Assembly (NCBI GenBank): GCA_947170725.1
Contig: CAMVUM010000004.1
Location: forward strand, 1-64,000
Source of the DNA: an uncultured Prevotella sp.
Lineage (GTDB): Bacteria > Bacteroidota > Bacteroidia > Bacteroidales > Bacteroidaceae
Direction of reading: 5' to 3'
Length of the DNA: 64,000 bases
Part shown: positions 8,559-18,973 of the stretch, in pieces
Numbering within the stretch: position 1 is the first letter of the stretch
Layout of the letters: each line of letters opens with the position of its first letter
Position numbers and translations under genes: made by a program
The notes under the pieces: generated by a model
What the model was told of the DNA's origin: nothing
What the model saw: the letters and a program-made list of their open reading frames with translations, nothing else
Database searches by the model: none

Positions 8559-9950
8559 TCATCCGAATAGCTCTCGCAAGGCTTCTTCTACTTTGCGTAC
8601 GGGGTGCAGTTCTATCTTAAACTTCTTTGTGTTAAGCCCAGACATATTATATTTGGGGATTATAATATGGCTGAAACCGAGTTTTTCAGCCTCTGCAATG
8701 CGCTGTTCAATACGGTTGACGGGTCTCACTTCGCCGCTCAGTCCAACCTCTCCGGCCATACACCATCCGGTTTCGATGGCAGTGTCGACATTGCTCGACA
8801 GCACGGCTGCTATCACGCTGAGGTCCATAGCAAGGTCCGTTACGCGCAGTCCGCCGGCGATATTGATGAAGACGTCCTTTTGCATCAGTTTGAATCCAAC
8901 ACGCTTTTCAAGCACGGCCAGCAGCATGTTCAGGCGTCGTTGGTCAAATCCCGTTGCCGAACGTTGCGGCGTTCCGTAGGCTGCCGACGACACGAGAGCC
9001 TGCGTCTCGACGAGGAACGGGCGTACGCCCTCGATGGCGGAGCTGATGGCAATGCCCGACAGTCCCTCGTGGTCTTGCGTGAGGAGCAGTTCCGACGGGT
9101 TGCTAACCTGCCGCAATCCCGTCTGTTGCATCTCGTAGATGCCCAGTTCCGATGTGCTTCCGAAGCGGTTTTTGATGCTGCGCAGTATGCGGTACATGTA
9201 GTGCTGGTCGCCTTCAAACTGTATCACCGTGTCCACGATGTGTTCCAGAATCTTCGGACCGGCCAATGTCCCTTCCTTATTTATATGTCCTATGAGTATC
9301 ACCGGCACGCCGCTTGTCTTCGCAAAGCGCAGCAGGGCCGATGCACACTCGCGCACTTGTGTCACGCTGCCCGGACTTGTCTCAACCTCTTCTGTAGCAA
9401 TCGTCTGTATGGAGTCTATGATGACGAGCTCTGGTTTGACGTCGCGTATGTGTGCGAAGATATTTTCGAGCGATGTCTCGCATAGAATCTGACATGTCTC
9501 GTTCGGCTCATGGGCAATGCGCTCGGAGCGCATCTTTAGCTGGTGGGCGCTTTCCTCACCGCTTACATACAGTATGCGGCGGTCTTTCAGCCGCAGTATG
9601 GTCTGTAGTGTGAGCGTACTCTTGCCTATGCCCGGCTCTCCACCGAGCAACACAATAGACCCCGGAACGAGCCCGCCGCCAAGCACGCGGTTCAGCTCGT
9701 CGTCGTTCATGTCCATGCGCGGTTCGTCGTGTGCGCTTATTTCGCGGAGAAACAGCGGCCTGTTTTTGCCCTTGTCCATCGCCGAACGCACTGATACGGC
9801 CGCCTGACGTGCTGCCTGAGTGCCCGTGTCTGCCGCTATACGTATCTCTTTGAACGTGTTCCACTGTCCGCAACTTGGGCATTTGCCTATCCATTTTGCC
9901 GATTCCTGGCCGCAGTTGCTGCATACGTATGCTATTTTGTCTTTTGCCAT
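8559..9950 (-). CDS. radA: DNA repair protein RadA
   Basis: N-terminal CSNCGQESAKWIGKCPSCGQWNT zinc finger, GEPGIGKSTL Walker A, KNRFGSTSELGIYEM motif. Confidence 0.97.
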   Translation of the reverse strand: MAKDKIAYVCSNCGQESAKWIGKCPSCGQWNTFKEIRIAADTGTQAARQAAVSVRSAMDKGKNRPLFLREISAHDEPRMDMNDDELNRVLGGGLVPGSIVLLGGEPGIGKSTLTLQTILRLKDRRILYVSGEESAHQLKMRSERIAHEPNETCQILCETSLENIFAHIRDVKPELVIIDSIQTIATEEVETSPGSVTQVRECASALLRFAKTSGVPVILIGHINKEGTLAGPKILEHIVDTVIQFEGDQHYMYRILRSIKNRFGSTSELGIYEMQQTGLRQVSNPSELLLTQDHEGLSGIAISSAIEGVRPFLVETQALVSSAAYGTPQRSATGFDQRRLNMLLAVLEKRVGFKLMQKDVFINIAGGLRVTDLAMDLSVIAAVLSSNVDTAIETGWCMAGEVGLSGEVRPVNRIEQRIAEAEKLGFSHIIIPKYNMSGLNTKKFKIELHPVRKVEEALRELFG

Positions 9951-10158
9951 AATAGTATTTTTCTTTTATCGTTTGTTTGGGTGATTTGCATTATTCTCAA
10001 ACCATTGAAAGATATGAGATTTTTCTCTATTCCGATTCTTATATAGTCTTTACATATAATATTACTAATGAATATATCTAATTTTTTAATTGCTCAAAAT
10101 TAATCTGTAAGACGGGGTGTCCAGCATTTAGGAAAAGAACTTCCCGTAATAATGGTCT

Positions 10159-10269
10159 TTATTGATTTGGCAGTTTGAAATTTTCTCGAGTGATTATGTC
10201 CGATGTTAGCACATACTTGATTTTGGCATAACGGTCTTCGTAAAACTTCTTGTTTACTATCTCGGTCAT
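10159..10269 (-). other. Possible 36-aa small ORF or gene relic
   Basis: MTEIVNKKFYEDRYAKIKYVLTSDIITRENFKLPNQ*; TAATTTTG-like box upstream on minus at 10308-10315. Confidence 0.3.
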
Positions 10270-10434
10270 GGCTTGCTGATAAAATTACAAAACTTCGATG
10301 TCTGATACAAAATTAGCAATTTTATTCGAAATAGCGTTCATCAGCAAGCGAATAAATCATCCTGCAATAAAATATCACCGGCATGGATGTGGAACATCTT
10401 CTTTTCCAATCATAGGATTTCTAAAGATTTAAAG

Positions 10435-10532
10435 GAGTGCTTTTTAACGCAAAAATGCAGAAACGCGAAGCTCTTATTTTAAATTCTGGTTGCATTAAAA
10501 TAAAAGCCTTGCATTTCTGCAGTAAAGTGCTC
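10435..10532. repeat. Dispersed hairpin element, divergent copy B
   Basis: GAGTGCTTTTTAACGCAAAAATGCAGAAACGCGAAG pairs imperfectly with AAAGCCTTGCATTTCTGCAGTAAAGTGCTC. Confidence 0.5.
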
Positions 10533-10561
10533 TTGTCCTTCCCCGGTTGTTAATTAACGGT

Positions 10562-11533
10562 TTAACGCCCCGTAAGGTTTAGCTTTGCAAACATGTCTTC
10601 AAACATCAGATATGTGTCCAACCGGTCAAAGACTTTGACAGTGCCCCTTTTCGCGCTTTTGAAGTTGAATTCTCCTTTGTCGTTGACTGTGGGACGTGGC
10701 TGATAAGAATAGTCGGAGGAGCAGGCATCACGTTCCCATTTGCTCTGCAAAGCGGATACAAGAACCAGTGGGCTGTCTCCCAAGACATAACATTCGGCAG
10801 GCTTATCCAATCCTATGTGTGAGTCAAGCACAGACAGCAAATGTGTTGTCACAGGGTTCTTTTCCGTTGTGCGTGCATGCAGGACGGAACGGGAGATCAG
10901 GCATTGTCTGTATGTGTTGCGCGGAATTTGCCATAACCTGATGTCGGATTGGTTGAATATGACTTGTGCTGCTTTGGTGTCTATAGTCGTGTTGTATTCG
11001 AGTTTTGCTCCCGGTGGAGGCGTGTGTCCGGGATATTCGGCACCGCCAATCCACACGAGGATGATGCGTTGGGCTATGTCTTTGTTGAGCATCCATGCCG
11101 AAGCAATCTCTGTTAGTCCGCCCCCACAGAGCACATATAGCGGATTTCGCGAAGAACATTCCATTGCTTCTTTTATGATAACATCAGTAGCAGCTGTGCG
11201 TATTGGGGTTATCGTGTCGCGGAGAGCCGTATTGCTTCCTTCCGCAACTTTATATTTTCCTTCTTTTCCCATAAGCGAAAGGAGGGTGTTGACGTTTTCC
11301 ACTGCTGTTGTCGCCGATGGTTTGCCTTTGGCTGTCCAGTTTTCACCTTGGTGAAGATGGGACCCAATGATGGCTTTTATATCAACAGAAGGTGACTCCG
11401 CGAGTTGGGCGAGGGCAAAAAGACCATCCGGATCACCGGCAAAGTCGTTGTCCAATATAACCTTTATGTGTCCCTGCCCCAGTGTCGTGTTGGCATAAAA
11501 GAAAACAGTGATTATTATCAATAATGCTTTTTT
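10562..11533 (-). CDS. Nucleoside hydrolase-family protein, secreted
   Basis: VILDNDFAGDPDGLFALAQLA and LYVLCGGGLTEIASAW; signal peptide from internal Met MKKALLIIITVFFYANTTLGQ. Confidence 0.8.
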   Translation of the reverse strand, partial: KKALLIIITVFFYANTTLGQGHIKVILDNDFAGDPDGLFALAQLAESPSVDIKAIIGSHLHQGENWTAKGKPSATTAVENVNTLLSLMGKEGKYKVAEGSNTALRDTITPIRTAATDVIIKEAMECSSRNPLYVLCGGGLTEIASAWMLNKDIAQRIILVWIGGAEYPGHTPPPGAKLEYNTTIDTKAAQVIFNQSDIRLWQIPRNTYRQCLISRSVLHARTTEKNPVTTHLLSVLDSHIGLDKPAECYVLGDSPLVLVSALQSKWERDACSSDYSYQPRPTVNDKGEFNFKSAKRGTVKVFDRLDTYLMFEDMFAKLNLTGR

Positions 11534-11612
11534 CATAATTCTCAATTCTTTATTCATTGTTTAATGCTTTTATTGACAGTGACAGTTATGATATTCACAT
11601 TGCTTATTAATT

Positions 11613-14132
11613 TCAGTCAGTGACATTCTGCGTTGCTGTCTTATAGCTTTGCTTCAGTTTGGCCGTTGATACTTTAACTGTGACCTTTCCCTGCTGCCTT
11701 GTGCTGCGCAAGATAACCTGCATGCGGCCGCCCTTCATCGGCTTTGTTGTCACACCTTGGAAGAGGGTGGGAGTGTAGTGGTCGCCGTTGTCCATGGCTA
11801 CGAATGAGGCCGGGCCGGTGACGTCGACGGTCATCTCTTCGTCGAATGTCGGGACTACGCGGCCACGGCTGTCCACAGCCGTGATGTTCAGGAACATGAG
11901 GTCCATGCCGTCGGCCGTCCACGTGGAGGTCTCGGGAGAAACAACGAGTGACACGGGGCGTGTGGCGGTTTCTATGCGGTGGCGTGCCGTCTCGCGTCCT
12001 TCGGCGTCGCGGGCGATGGCTTCGATGGAGCCGCCGCTCGCGTATGGCACGTTTTTCCACAGGATTGTGTTGCGCTGTGACTTGTCCTTGGCGGTAGTGT
12101 CGTTTGTTTGTGTGCCGAGGCTCTTGCCGTTGACAATGAGTTCGACGGACCTCGCGTTGGTGTACGTCACGACATCCTGCGTTGTTCCTGCCGCGAAATT
12201 CCAGTGGTCGAGAATGTCGGGACGTCCGACGATGACGTCGTTCCAGCTGACGCTCTCGCCGCCCTTGCGGTCAATCACGCCGATGCGCACCAGCGGTTCG
12301 TCGGCCTTGAAGGCGGAGCGTATGAGATAAGCCTGCGGGTAGGGGCGCATGGTGTGGTTGAAGAAAGAATAGTTCCAGCCTTTCTTTGGCCATGAGTTCG
12401 ACTCGCCCCAATATTCCACGGCGCCCCAGTAGGCCATGCCGACGCTGCTCTTGTGGTCCATGTTGTAGTAGGCCTCGAGCATGTTTGACGTCTCGGCTTC
12501 GCTTTGGAAGATGATCAGATGGGGTGCATGTTTCTTGTAATCGGCATATCGGGCCGACTGATAGTTGAACGAGGCAATTTCCGTGGCACAGCTCAGTTCC
12601 GGCGGCGTGAGATAGCTGTTGAACTCGCTGTGCTTCCGGGTGATGGCTCCGGCGCGGGCCGGAAACATGGCCACCGTTGTCGGACGTGTGTCGTCAAAGC
12701 GTTTCACCAGTTCGTCGAATATCCTGTATGTGGTCACGCCCCAGTCGTTCAGTCCGGCAAAGCCCGTCCAATCCTCGCGTATCTGCAACTCGTTGCCCAG
12801 ACTCCATAGTATGACGCTCGGCCGGTTCCGGTCTCGCTTAATCCATTCGGGGATGAGCCGATACCACAGATTGGTGAACGGCTGGCGACCGCCCCAGTAG
12901 TCACTGTCGCTCCACTTGTCTATCAGTTCGTCGACAATAATCATTCCCACACGGTCGGCAATCCTCGCGAAGCTGTCACTGTATGGATTGTGCGAACAGC
13001 GGATTGTGTTATAGCCGAACTCTTTCAGCCGTAGCATCATCCGTTCTATGGCCCGGTCGTGTGCGGCTACGCCGAGGGCGCCAAGGTCGTGGTGGCCTGA
13101 GTTTCCTTTAAGGAACAGTTTTTCGCCGTTGAGGCGAAAGCCGAATTCGGGTGAGAATTCCAGTTTGCGTATGCCGAAGGTTTCTTTCAGGCTGTCTACG
13201 GGTGTGTTTCCTGCATAGACAACAACCTCGGCACTATATAGATAAGGTGTGTCCGGCGACCACAACGACGGCTTGACGATGCTGATTTCGGGCAGGGCGA
13301 CCTCCGTGATGCTCTGGCGTGTGTTTTTGGGCATACCGCTTTCAGCCGAGCCGATTTCTTTTCCGGCAGCATCGCGCAGACGCGTCCGGATTGTCACGTT
13401 GTTCTTCTGCCAGCCTTCAACCTCCACCTGAACTCTCACCGTAGCTTTGTCGCGTCCGACATCAGGTGTTGTGATGAACACGCCGTGACGGGCAATGTGC
13501 GTCGGGTTGGTCACTTTCAGATGGACGTCGCGGAAGAGTCCTCCTCCGGTGTACCAGCGTGAACCTTTCTTAGGGCCTGTCGATGCGTAGACGGCCACTA
13601 CATTTTCGGTGTCGTAGCGTAGATGGCGGCTGAGGTCGGCCTCAAGACCTATGTAGCCGTAGTCGGTCGACGCCACCTTGTGGCCGTTGATGTAGACATC
13701 GCCCAAATAGATGATACCTCCGAAATCGAGCGAAACCTGCATGCCCTTCCAAAGTGAGTCGGCCCGGAAAGTCTTCCTATACCACCCATCGCACATCGGC
13801 TTGAAGCCGCGCGCACCTCCGCCGTCCTTTGTCCAAGGTTGCTCGAACTGAAAGTCATGTGGCAGGTCGAGCGTGCGCCACGAGCTGTCGTCGAGAGCGG
13901 GTGAGGCGAAATCCGTATTTTTGTTCTCTTTCGTGACAAGACAGAACTTCCATCCGAAGTTGAACAGCGTGCGCTGTTGCGTGACAAACTCGGCAAGCGG
14001 GCGGTTGCCTTTTCGGGTCTCGTCTTTCACGTTCTGATATTGTGCCGCTGCTGGAATGCCGGCTCCGGCATAAAGAGCCATGACGAACGCCGTGGCGTAT
14101 GGCAGCAGATGTGTTTTGATGTGGTGTAGCAT
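11613..14132 (-). CDS. Glycoside hydrolase family 2 (beta-galactosidase-like)
   Basis: 839 aa; DLPHDFQFEQPW, NSGHHDLGALG, IRCSHNPYS, ILWSLGNE and a C-terminal DUF4982-like region. Confidence 0.92.
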   Translation of the reverse strand: MLHHIKTHLLPYATAFVMALYAGAGIPAAAQYQNVKDETRKGNRPLAEFVTQQRTLFNFGWKFCLVTKENKNTDFASPALDDSSWRTLDLPHDFQFEQPWTKDGGGARGFKPMCDGWYRKTFRADSLWKGMQVSLDFGGIIYLGDVYINGHKVASTDYGYIGLEADLSRHLRYDTENVVAVYASTGPKKGSRWYTGGGLFRDVHLKVTNPTHIARHGVFITTPDVGRDKATVRVQVEVEGWQKNNVTIRTRLRDAAGKEIGSAESGMPKNTRQSITEVALPEISIVKPSLWSPDTPYLYSAEVVVYAGNTPVDSLKETFGIRKLEFSPEFGFRLNGEKLFLKGNSGHHDLGALGVAAHDRAIERMMLRLKEFGYNTIRCSHNPYSDSFARIADRVGMIIVDELIDKWSDSDYWGGRQPFTNLWYRLIPEWIKRDRNRPSVILWSLGNELQIREDWTGFAGLNDWGVTTYRIFDELVKRFDDTRPTTVAMFPARAGAITRKHSEFNSYLTPPELSCATEIASFNYQSARYADYKKHAPHLIIFQSEAETSNMLEAYYNMDHKSSVGMAYWGAVEYWGESNSWPKKGWNYSFFNHTMRPYPQAYLIRSAFKADEPLVRIGVIDRKGGESVSWNDVIVGRPDILDHWNFAAGTTQDVVTYTNARSVELIVNGKSLGTQTNDTTAKDKSQRNTILWKNVPYASGGSIEAIARDAEGRETARHRIETATRPVSLVVSPETSTWTADGMDLMFLNITAVDSRGRVVPTFDEEMTVDVTGPASFVAMDNGDHYTPTLFQGVTTKPMKGGRMQVILRSTRQQGKVTVKVSTAKLKQSYKTATQNVTD

Positions 14133-14190
14133 TGCGTGTTATTTTAGGTTGTTTATCTGCAAAGATAGTGTATAAAATCATGTCAGAACA

Positions 14191-14227
14191 GGTGTTTTTG
14201 TACGGAAACCGGTGTTTTTGTACGGAA
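14191..14227. repeat. 20-bp direct repeat upstream of the GH2 gene
   Basis: GGTGTTTTTGTACGGAAACC followed directly by GGTGTTTTTGTACGGAATCG. Confidence 0.8.
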
Positions 14228-14303
14228 TCGGGATATTTTGTTGCGTTGTTGTGGGCTGGCGGTCACGGCTGTTCGGAAAATAGCCTCATGCTTATATGTT
14301 GAT

Positions 14304-14427
14304 GGTGTTGCAAAACCATGAGATTGTATTGACGTACTTTTGGCACGTTGACATAATCTGTTGGTATTGCGATAGACGTCGCAAAACGATGTCCATACTT
14401 GTGTAGACCACATTGTTCTGCAACACC
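14304..14427. repeat. Three related ~20-bp motifs, outer two inverted
   Basis: GGTGTTGCAAAACCATG (14304-14320), GACGTCGCAAAACGATGTCC (14375-14394), CATTGTTCTGCAACACC (14411-14427, inverted). Confidence 0.55.
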
Positions 14428-14639
14428 CTTCACGATGTGATGTCCCTACATGCTCCTTCATTATTCGGAGGGTCTTTACTGCTACACGGAATCAAGTAGG
14501 ATAGCGCTCCTACTTTGAGGATAACAATGTTCCCTTTGCTTTACAAAATTCCCTCCGCCGCAAATCCTGTTTTAGACCGTTTTCGGGTGTTTTCAGCCCG
14601 GTTTTGGGCGGAAAAGACAGCAAAAACATCACCCGGAAA

Positions 14640-14850
14640 CCGCCGTAACGACCTCGGGAGGGCCTTACGGCATTTCTGGAATGAAGTTTTTGCGTTTTTC
14701 TGATGGCTGAAAATAGCACCAAATTCTTGCCGTAAGACCCTCCCGGGGTTACGGCGGGGCTGCTTTCGGAGTGCAACGGGGCCGCCGTTGCAATGCCGTA
14801 AGGGCCTCCCGAGGATGCAACGAGGCCCTTACGGCAAGACATTTTCGGCG
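14640..14850. repeat. GC-rich CCGTAAGG dispersed palindromic repeat, copy 1
   Basis: Multiple CCGTAA.../...TTACGG half-sites; GCAACGGGGCCGCCGTTGCAATGCCGTAAGGGCCTCCCGAGGATGCAACGAGGCCCTTACGGCAAGACATTTTCGG matches the inverse of 53220-53310. Confidence 0.75.
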
Positions 14851-15076
14851 TTTTCTGAAAACTGTGGTGACGCTGTTATTTCCAACTGGTTGAGCATAAA
14901 GAGGTTAGGAATTGCGTGAATATAAAGCGGATAAATATCCGCAAAACTACGCCCCCATATTTCTCGAATTTGCGGCCGCATCCGGAGAAAAACGAAAAGT
15001 CCCCCGTATTTTCGCCGTCAAATTCAGAATAAAGCTGACACAGGGCTGCTGGCATATCAAAAAAAGCGTATTAATA

Positions 15077-15108
15077 TTTGTCGGATATACATAATTATTA
15101 TATATTTG
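15077..15108 (+). promoter_or_regulatory. Bacteroidales-type promoter of the hut cluster
   Basis: TTTG (15077-15080), 20-nt spacer, TATATTTG (15101-15108), upstream of ATG 15149. Confidence 0.7.
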
Positions 15109-15148
15109 CAGAAAGAATATATAACGTTTAACTACTCACCCATATACT

Positions 15149-16861
15149 ATGGCTAACGGAAAACAAATCGTAGAGTGCGTGCCCAATTTCAGCGAAGGGA
15201 GCGACATGGGAATAATAAAGCAGATAACTGACGAGATTGAGAGCGTCAAGGGGGTCCGGCTGCTCGACGTCGACCCCGGCGAAGCAACCAACCGTACGGT
15301 TGTCACGTTCGTAGGCGAGCCATCGGCCGTTGTTGAGGCCGCATTCAGAAGCGTGGCCCGCGCTGCCCAACTCATTGACATGCGCCGTCATCACGGTGCC
15401 CATCCCCGCATGGGAGCGACCGATGTCCTGCCGCTCATTCCAGTGGCGGGCATTACTCTCGAGGAGTGTGCGGAACTGGCCCGTACGCTGGCCCGCCGCA
15501 TTGCCGACGAGCTGGGCGTGCCGTGCTACTGTTACGAAGCCGCCGCGTTCACTCCCGAGAGAAAAAATCTGGCTGTGTGCCGCGATGGAGAATATGAGGC
15601 TTTGGCCGAAAAGCTAACCACAGAGGGACGCCAGCCGGACTTCGGAGCGCGCCCAATAGACGAGGCCGTGGAGCGGACGGGCATGACGGCCGTTGGAGCA
15701 AGGGACTTCCTGATAGCCGTCAACTATAATCTGAACACGACTTCGACGCGCCGCGCCAACGCCATCGCTTTCGACGTCCGTGAGAAAGGACGCCCTGTGC
15801 GCGAGGGCAACCCGATAGTGGGAAAGATTGTGCGCGGCGATGATGGTGAGCCGCTGATGCGGCCGGGCACGCTGAAGTGTACCAAGGCCATCGGATGGTA
15901 TATCGACGAATATGGCATAGCACAGGTGTCGATGAACATGACCGACCTCAGCGTCACACCGCTCCATGTCGCTTTCGACGAGGTGTGCCGTTGCGCACAA
16001 AACCGCGGCATACGCGTCACTGGCACGGAGATTGTCGGGCTCATACCAAAGAAAACCCTCATTGATGCCGGCCGCTATTTTCTCGAAAAGCAGCAGCGCT
16101 CGACCGGTATTCCCGAGGAGGACATAATCCGAATTGCCGTCAAGAGCATGGGGCTCGACGACCTGAAGCCTTTCAATCCTCGGGAGAAGATAATCGAATA
16201 TCTTCTTGAAGACGCCGGACAGGCGGACGCCCGCCGGCTCGTCGACATGACGGTGAAGGGATTTGCCGAGGAGACCTCGCGCGAAAGCCCGGCGCCCGGC
16301 GGCGGAACGATTTCGGCATATATGGGTGCTCTCGGTGCCGCACTCGCCGCGATGGTGGCCAATCTCTCCGGTCATAAGGCCGGATGGGACGACCGTTGGC
16401 GTGAGTTTGCCGCATGGGCCGACCGGGGGCAGATGCTTATGACCGAACTGCTCCACCTCGTTGACGAGGACACCGAGGCTTTCAACCGCATCATGGCTGC
16501 CCTTGGTCTGCCGAAGAAGACGGACGACGACCGCAAGGCGCGTGCCGCAGCTCTTGAAGACGCAACCCTCTATGCCGCACAGGTTCCGTTGCGCACGATG
16601 AAGGCCTCCATGCAGGTCTTTGAAATATGCCGCGCTATGGTCACCTCGGGCAATCCCAACAGCGTTTCCGATGCCGGCGTGGGTGCGCTTGCCGCCCGTG
16701 CCGCAGTGCTCGGGGCGGGACTGAACGTGAAAATCAATGCCGCCGGACTGAAGGACCGCGCCGCCGCCGATGCCCTCACGGCTGAGGCTACCGCCCTCAT
16801 GGCCGAAGCCGACAGGACGGAGCGTGAGATAATGAAGATGACGGAGGAGGTTATAAAGTAA
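15149..16861 (+). CDS. ftcD: Bifunctional glutamate formimidoyltransferase / formimidoyltetrahydrofolate cyclodeaminase
   Basis: VECVPNFSEGSD, HHGAHPRMGATDVLPLIP; C-terminal ESPAPGGGTISAYMGALGAALAAMVANLS cyclodeaminase domain. Confidence 0.95.
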   Translation: MANGKQIVECVPNFSEGSDMGIIKQITDEIESVKGVRLLDVDPGEATNRTVVTFVGEPSAVVEAAFRSVARAAQLIDMRRHHGAHPRMGATDVLPLIPVAGITLEECAELARTLARRIADELGVPCYCYEAAAFTPERKNLAVCRDGEYEALAEKLTTEGRQPDFGARPIDEAVERTGMTAVGARDFLIAVNYNLNTTSTRRANAIAFDVREKGRPVREGNPIVGKIVRGDDGEPLMRPGTLKCTKAIGWYIDEYGIAQVSMNMTDLSVTPLHVAFDEVCRCAQNRGIRVTGTEIVGLIPKKTLIDAGRYFLEKQQRSTGIPEEDIIRIAVKSMGLDDLKPFNPREKIIEYLLEDAGQADARRLVDMTVKGFAEETSRESPAPGGGTISAYMGALGAALAAMVANLSGHKAGWDDRWREFAAWADRGQMLMTELLHLVDEDTEAFNRIMAALGLPKKTDDDRKARAAALEDATLYAAQVPLRTMKASMQVFEICRAMVTSGNPNSVSDAGVGALAARAAVLGAGLNVKINAAGLKDRAAADALTAEATALMAEADRTEREIMKMTEEVIK

Positions 16862-16930
16862 GGAGTTACCGCTCCCATTGTTCCCATTGCCCCATCGTTC
16901 CCATCCCTCTAATCCTTCCCACACCATCAT

Positions 16931-18964
16931 TTGACAAAAAACCTCAACGATATGACCCAAGAAGAATTCATAGCCGACATCCGTGTCGGTATCCCCGACA
17001 CCCTGCCCGAAGCGCAGGCGTATGACCCGGAGATAAACCATGCCCCCAAGCGCAAGGATATACTGACTCCGGAAGAGAAGCGGCTTGCGTTGCGCAATGC
17101 CCTGCGTTATTTCCCGAAGCATCTGCATGCCCAACTGGCACCTGAGTTTGCCGACGAGCTGCGCCGCTACGGACGTATATATATGTACCGCTACCGCCCA
17201 CGCTACGAGATGTATGCCCGTCCGATTGACGAATATCCCCATCGCTCGGAACAGGCGGCCGCAATCATGATGATGATACAGAACAATCTCGACAAAGCCG
17301 TCGCCCAGCATCCGCACGAACTGATAACCTACGGCGGCAATGGAGCGGTGTTCCAGAACTGGGCTCAGTATCGTCTGACGATGAAGTATCTGAGCGAGAT
17401 GACAGACGAGCAGACGCTCGTGATGTATTCCGGCCATCCTCTCGGACTCTTCCCGTCGCACAAAGGGGCACCGCGGGTGGTCGTCACCAACGGCATGGTC
17501 ATTCCCAACTATTCCAAACCCGACGACTGGGAGCGGATGAACGCCCTCGGCGTGAGCCAGTACGGACAGATGACGGCCGGCTCTTATATGTATATCGGAC
17601 CGCAGGGAATCGTACACGGAACAACAATCACCGTGCTCAATGCCGCACGCAAGCGGCTCACCGAGGAACGGAAGGACATCCATGGCATGCTCTTCGTGAC
17701 GTCCGGACTGGGCGGAATGTCGGGCGCGCAACCCAAGGCGGGCAATATTGCCGGCGTAGTCAGCGTCACGGCGGAAATCAATCCCAAGGCGGCTCAGAAG
17801 CGATATGACCAGGGTTGGGTGGACGAGATGCACACCGACCTTGACGAACTCATTCCCGCCGTGCGCAGGGCCGTCGGCGAGAAGCGCTCCGTCTCGATGG
17901 CCTATGTCGGCAATGTGGTCGATCTTTGGGAGCGGCTGGCCGCCGAGGACATACGCGTAGACCTCGGCAGCGACCAGACTTCGCTGCACAATCCGTATGC
18001 CGGAGGCTACTATCCCGTGGGCATGACGCTCGAAGAGTCGAAACAGATGATGGCCGAACGGCCTGACGAGTTCCGCGAGCGTGTGTTTGAGTCCCTCCGC
18101 CGTCAGGTGGCGGCCATCAACAAGCTCACCGCCCGCGGCATGTATTTCTTCGACTACGGCAATGCGTTCCTCCTGATGGCGAGCCGTGCTGGTGCCGACA
18201 TCATGCGTGACGCCAACCGTTTCCGCTATCCGTCCTACGTTCAGGACATCATGGGGCCGATGTTCTTCGACTACGGCTTCGGTCCGTTCCGCTGGGTTTG
18301 TTCTTCAGGGAAGCCTGAAGACCTCGCCGAGACAGACCGTCTGGCCGCCGAAGTGCTTGAAGACATGCTACGGACGGCGCCCGACGACATCCGCGGACAG
18401 CTGGCCGACAATCTCCATTGGATTCGTGAGGCAGGCCGGAATAATCTCGTTGTGGGTTCGCAGGCACGCATCCTGTATGCTGACGCCGAGGGCCGCGCAC
18501 GCATTGCGCTGGCGTTCAACGACGCCATACGCCGCGGCCGGATAAGCCGTCCCGTCGTTCTCGGCCGCGACCATCATGACGTTTCGGGCACGGACTCACC
18601 CTTCCGCGAGACTTCCAACATCTACGACGGTTCTCAGTTCTGTGCCGACATGGCCGTTCAGAACGTCATCGGTGATGCTTTCCGCGGTGCTACGTGGGTC
18701 AGTCTGCACAATGGCGGCGGTGTTGGCTGGGGCGAAGTGATCAACGGAGGCTTCGGTATGGTCATCGACGGCAGCGAAGATGCCGATCGCCGCATCCGCG
18801 AAATGCTCTTCTGGGACGTCAACAACGGCATTGCCCGTCGCTCATGGGCGCGCAACAGCGGCTCTATGGACGCTATCCGCCGCGAGATGGAACGCAGGCC
18901 GGAGCTTCAGGTGACGATGCCGAACATGGTGGAGGAGAACGTAATTGATGAAATTGAGTTTTAG
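16931..18964 (+). CDS. hutU: Urocanate hydratase
   Basis: YSGHPLGLFPSHKGAPRVVVTNGMVIPNYS, TSGLGGMSGAQPKAG, DYGNAFLLMASRAGAD, LHNGGGVGWGEVINGGFGMVIDG. Confidence 0.95.
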   Translation: MTKNLNDMTQEEFIADIRVGIPDTLPEAQAYDPEINHAPKRKDILTPEEKRLALRNALRYFPKHLHAQLAPEFADELRRYGRIYMYRYRPRYEMYARPIDEYPHRSEQAAAIMMMIQNNLDKAVAQHPHELITYGGNGAVFQNWAQYRLTMKYLSEMTDEQTLVMYSGHPLGLFPSHKGAPRVVVTNGMVIPNYSKPDDWERMNALGVSQYGQMTAGSYMYIGPQGIVHGTTITVLNAARKRLTEERKDIHGMLFVTSGLGGMSGAQPKAGNIAGVVSVTAEINPKAAQKRYDQGWVDEMHTDLDELIPAVRRAVGEKRSVSMAYVGNVVDLWERLAAEDIRVDLGSDQTSLHNPYAGGYYPVGMTLEESKQMMAERPDEFRERVFESLRRQVAAINKLTARGMYFFDYGNAFLLMASRAGADIMRDANRFRYPSYVQDIMGPMFFDYGFGPFRWVCSSGKPEDLAETDRLAAEVLEDMLRTAPDDIRGQLADNLHWIREAGRNNLVVGSQARILYADAEGRARIALAFNDAIRRGRISRPVVLGRDHHDVSGTDSPFRETSNIYDGSQFCADMAVQNVIGDAFRGATWVSLHNGGGVGWGEVINGGFGMVIDGSEDADRRIREMLFWDVNNGIARRSWARNSGSMDAIRREMERRPELQVTMPNMVEENVIDEIEF

Positions 18965-18973
18965 AAGTTTGCG

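Noticed and set aside
8604-9485. 293-aa plus-strand ORF inside radA
   Set aside because: Antisense shadow of a certain RadA; no recognisable domain.
15614-17989. 791-aa minus-strand ORF antisense to ftcD and hutU
   Set aside because: Spans two well-recognised conserved genes; composition (His/Gly/Arg-rich) fits a shadow ORF from GC-biased codons.
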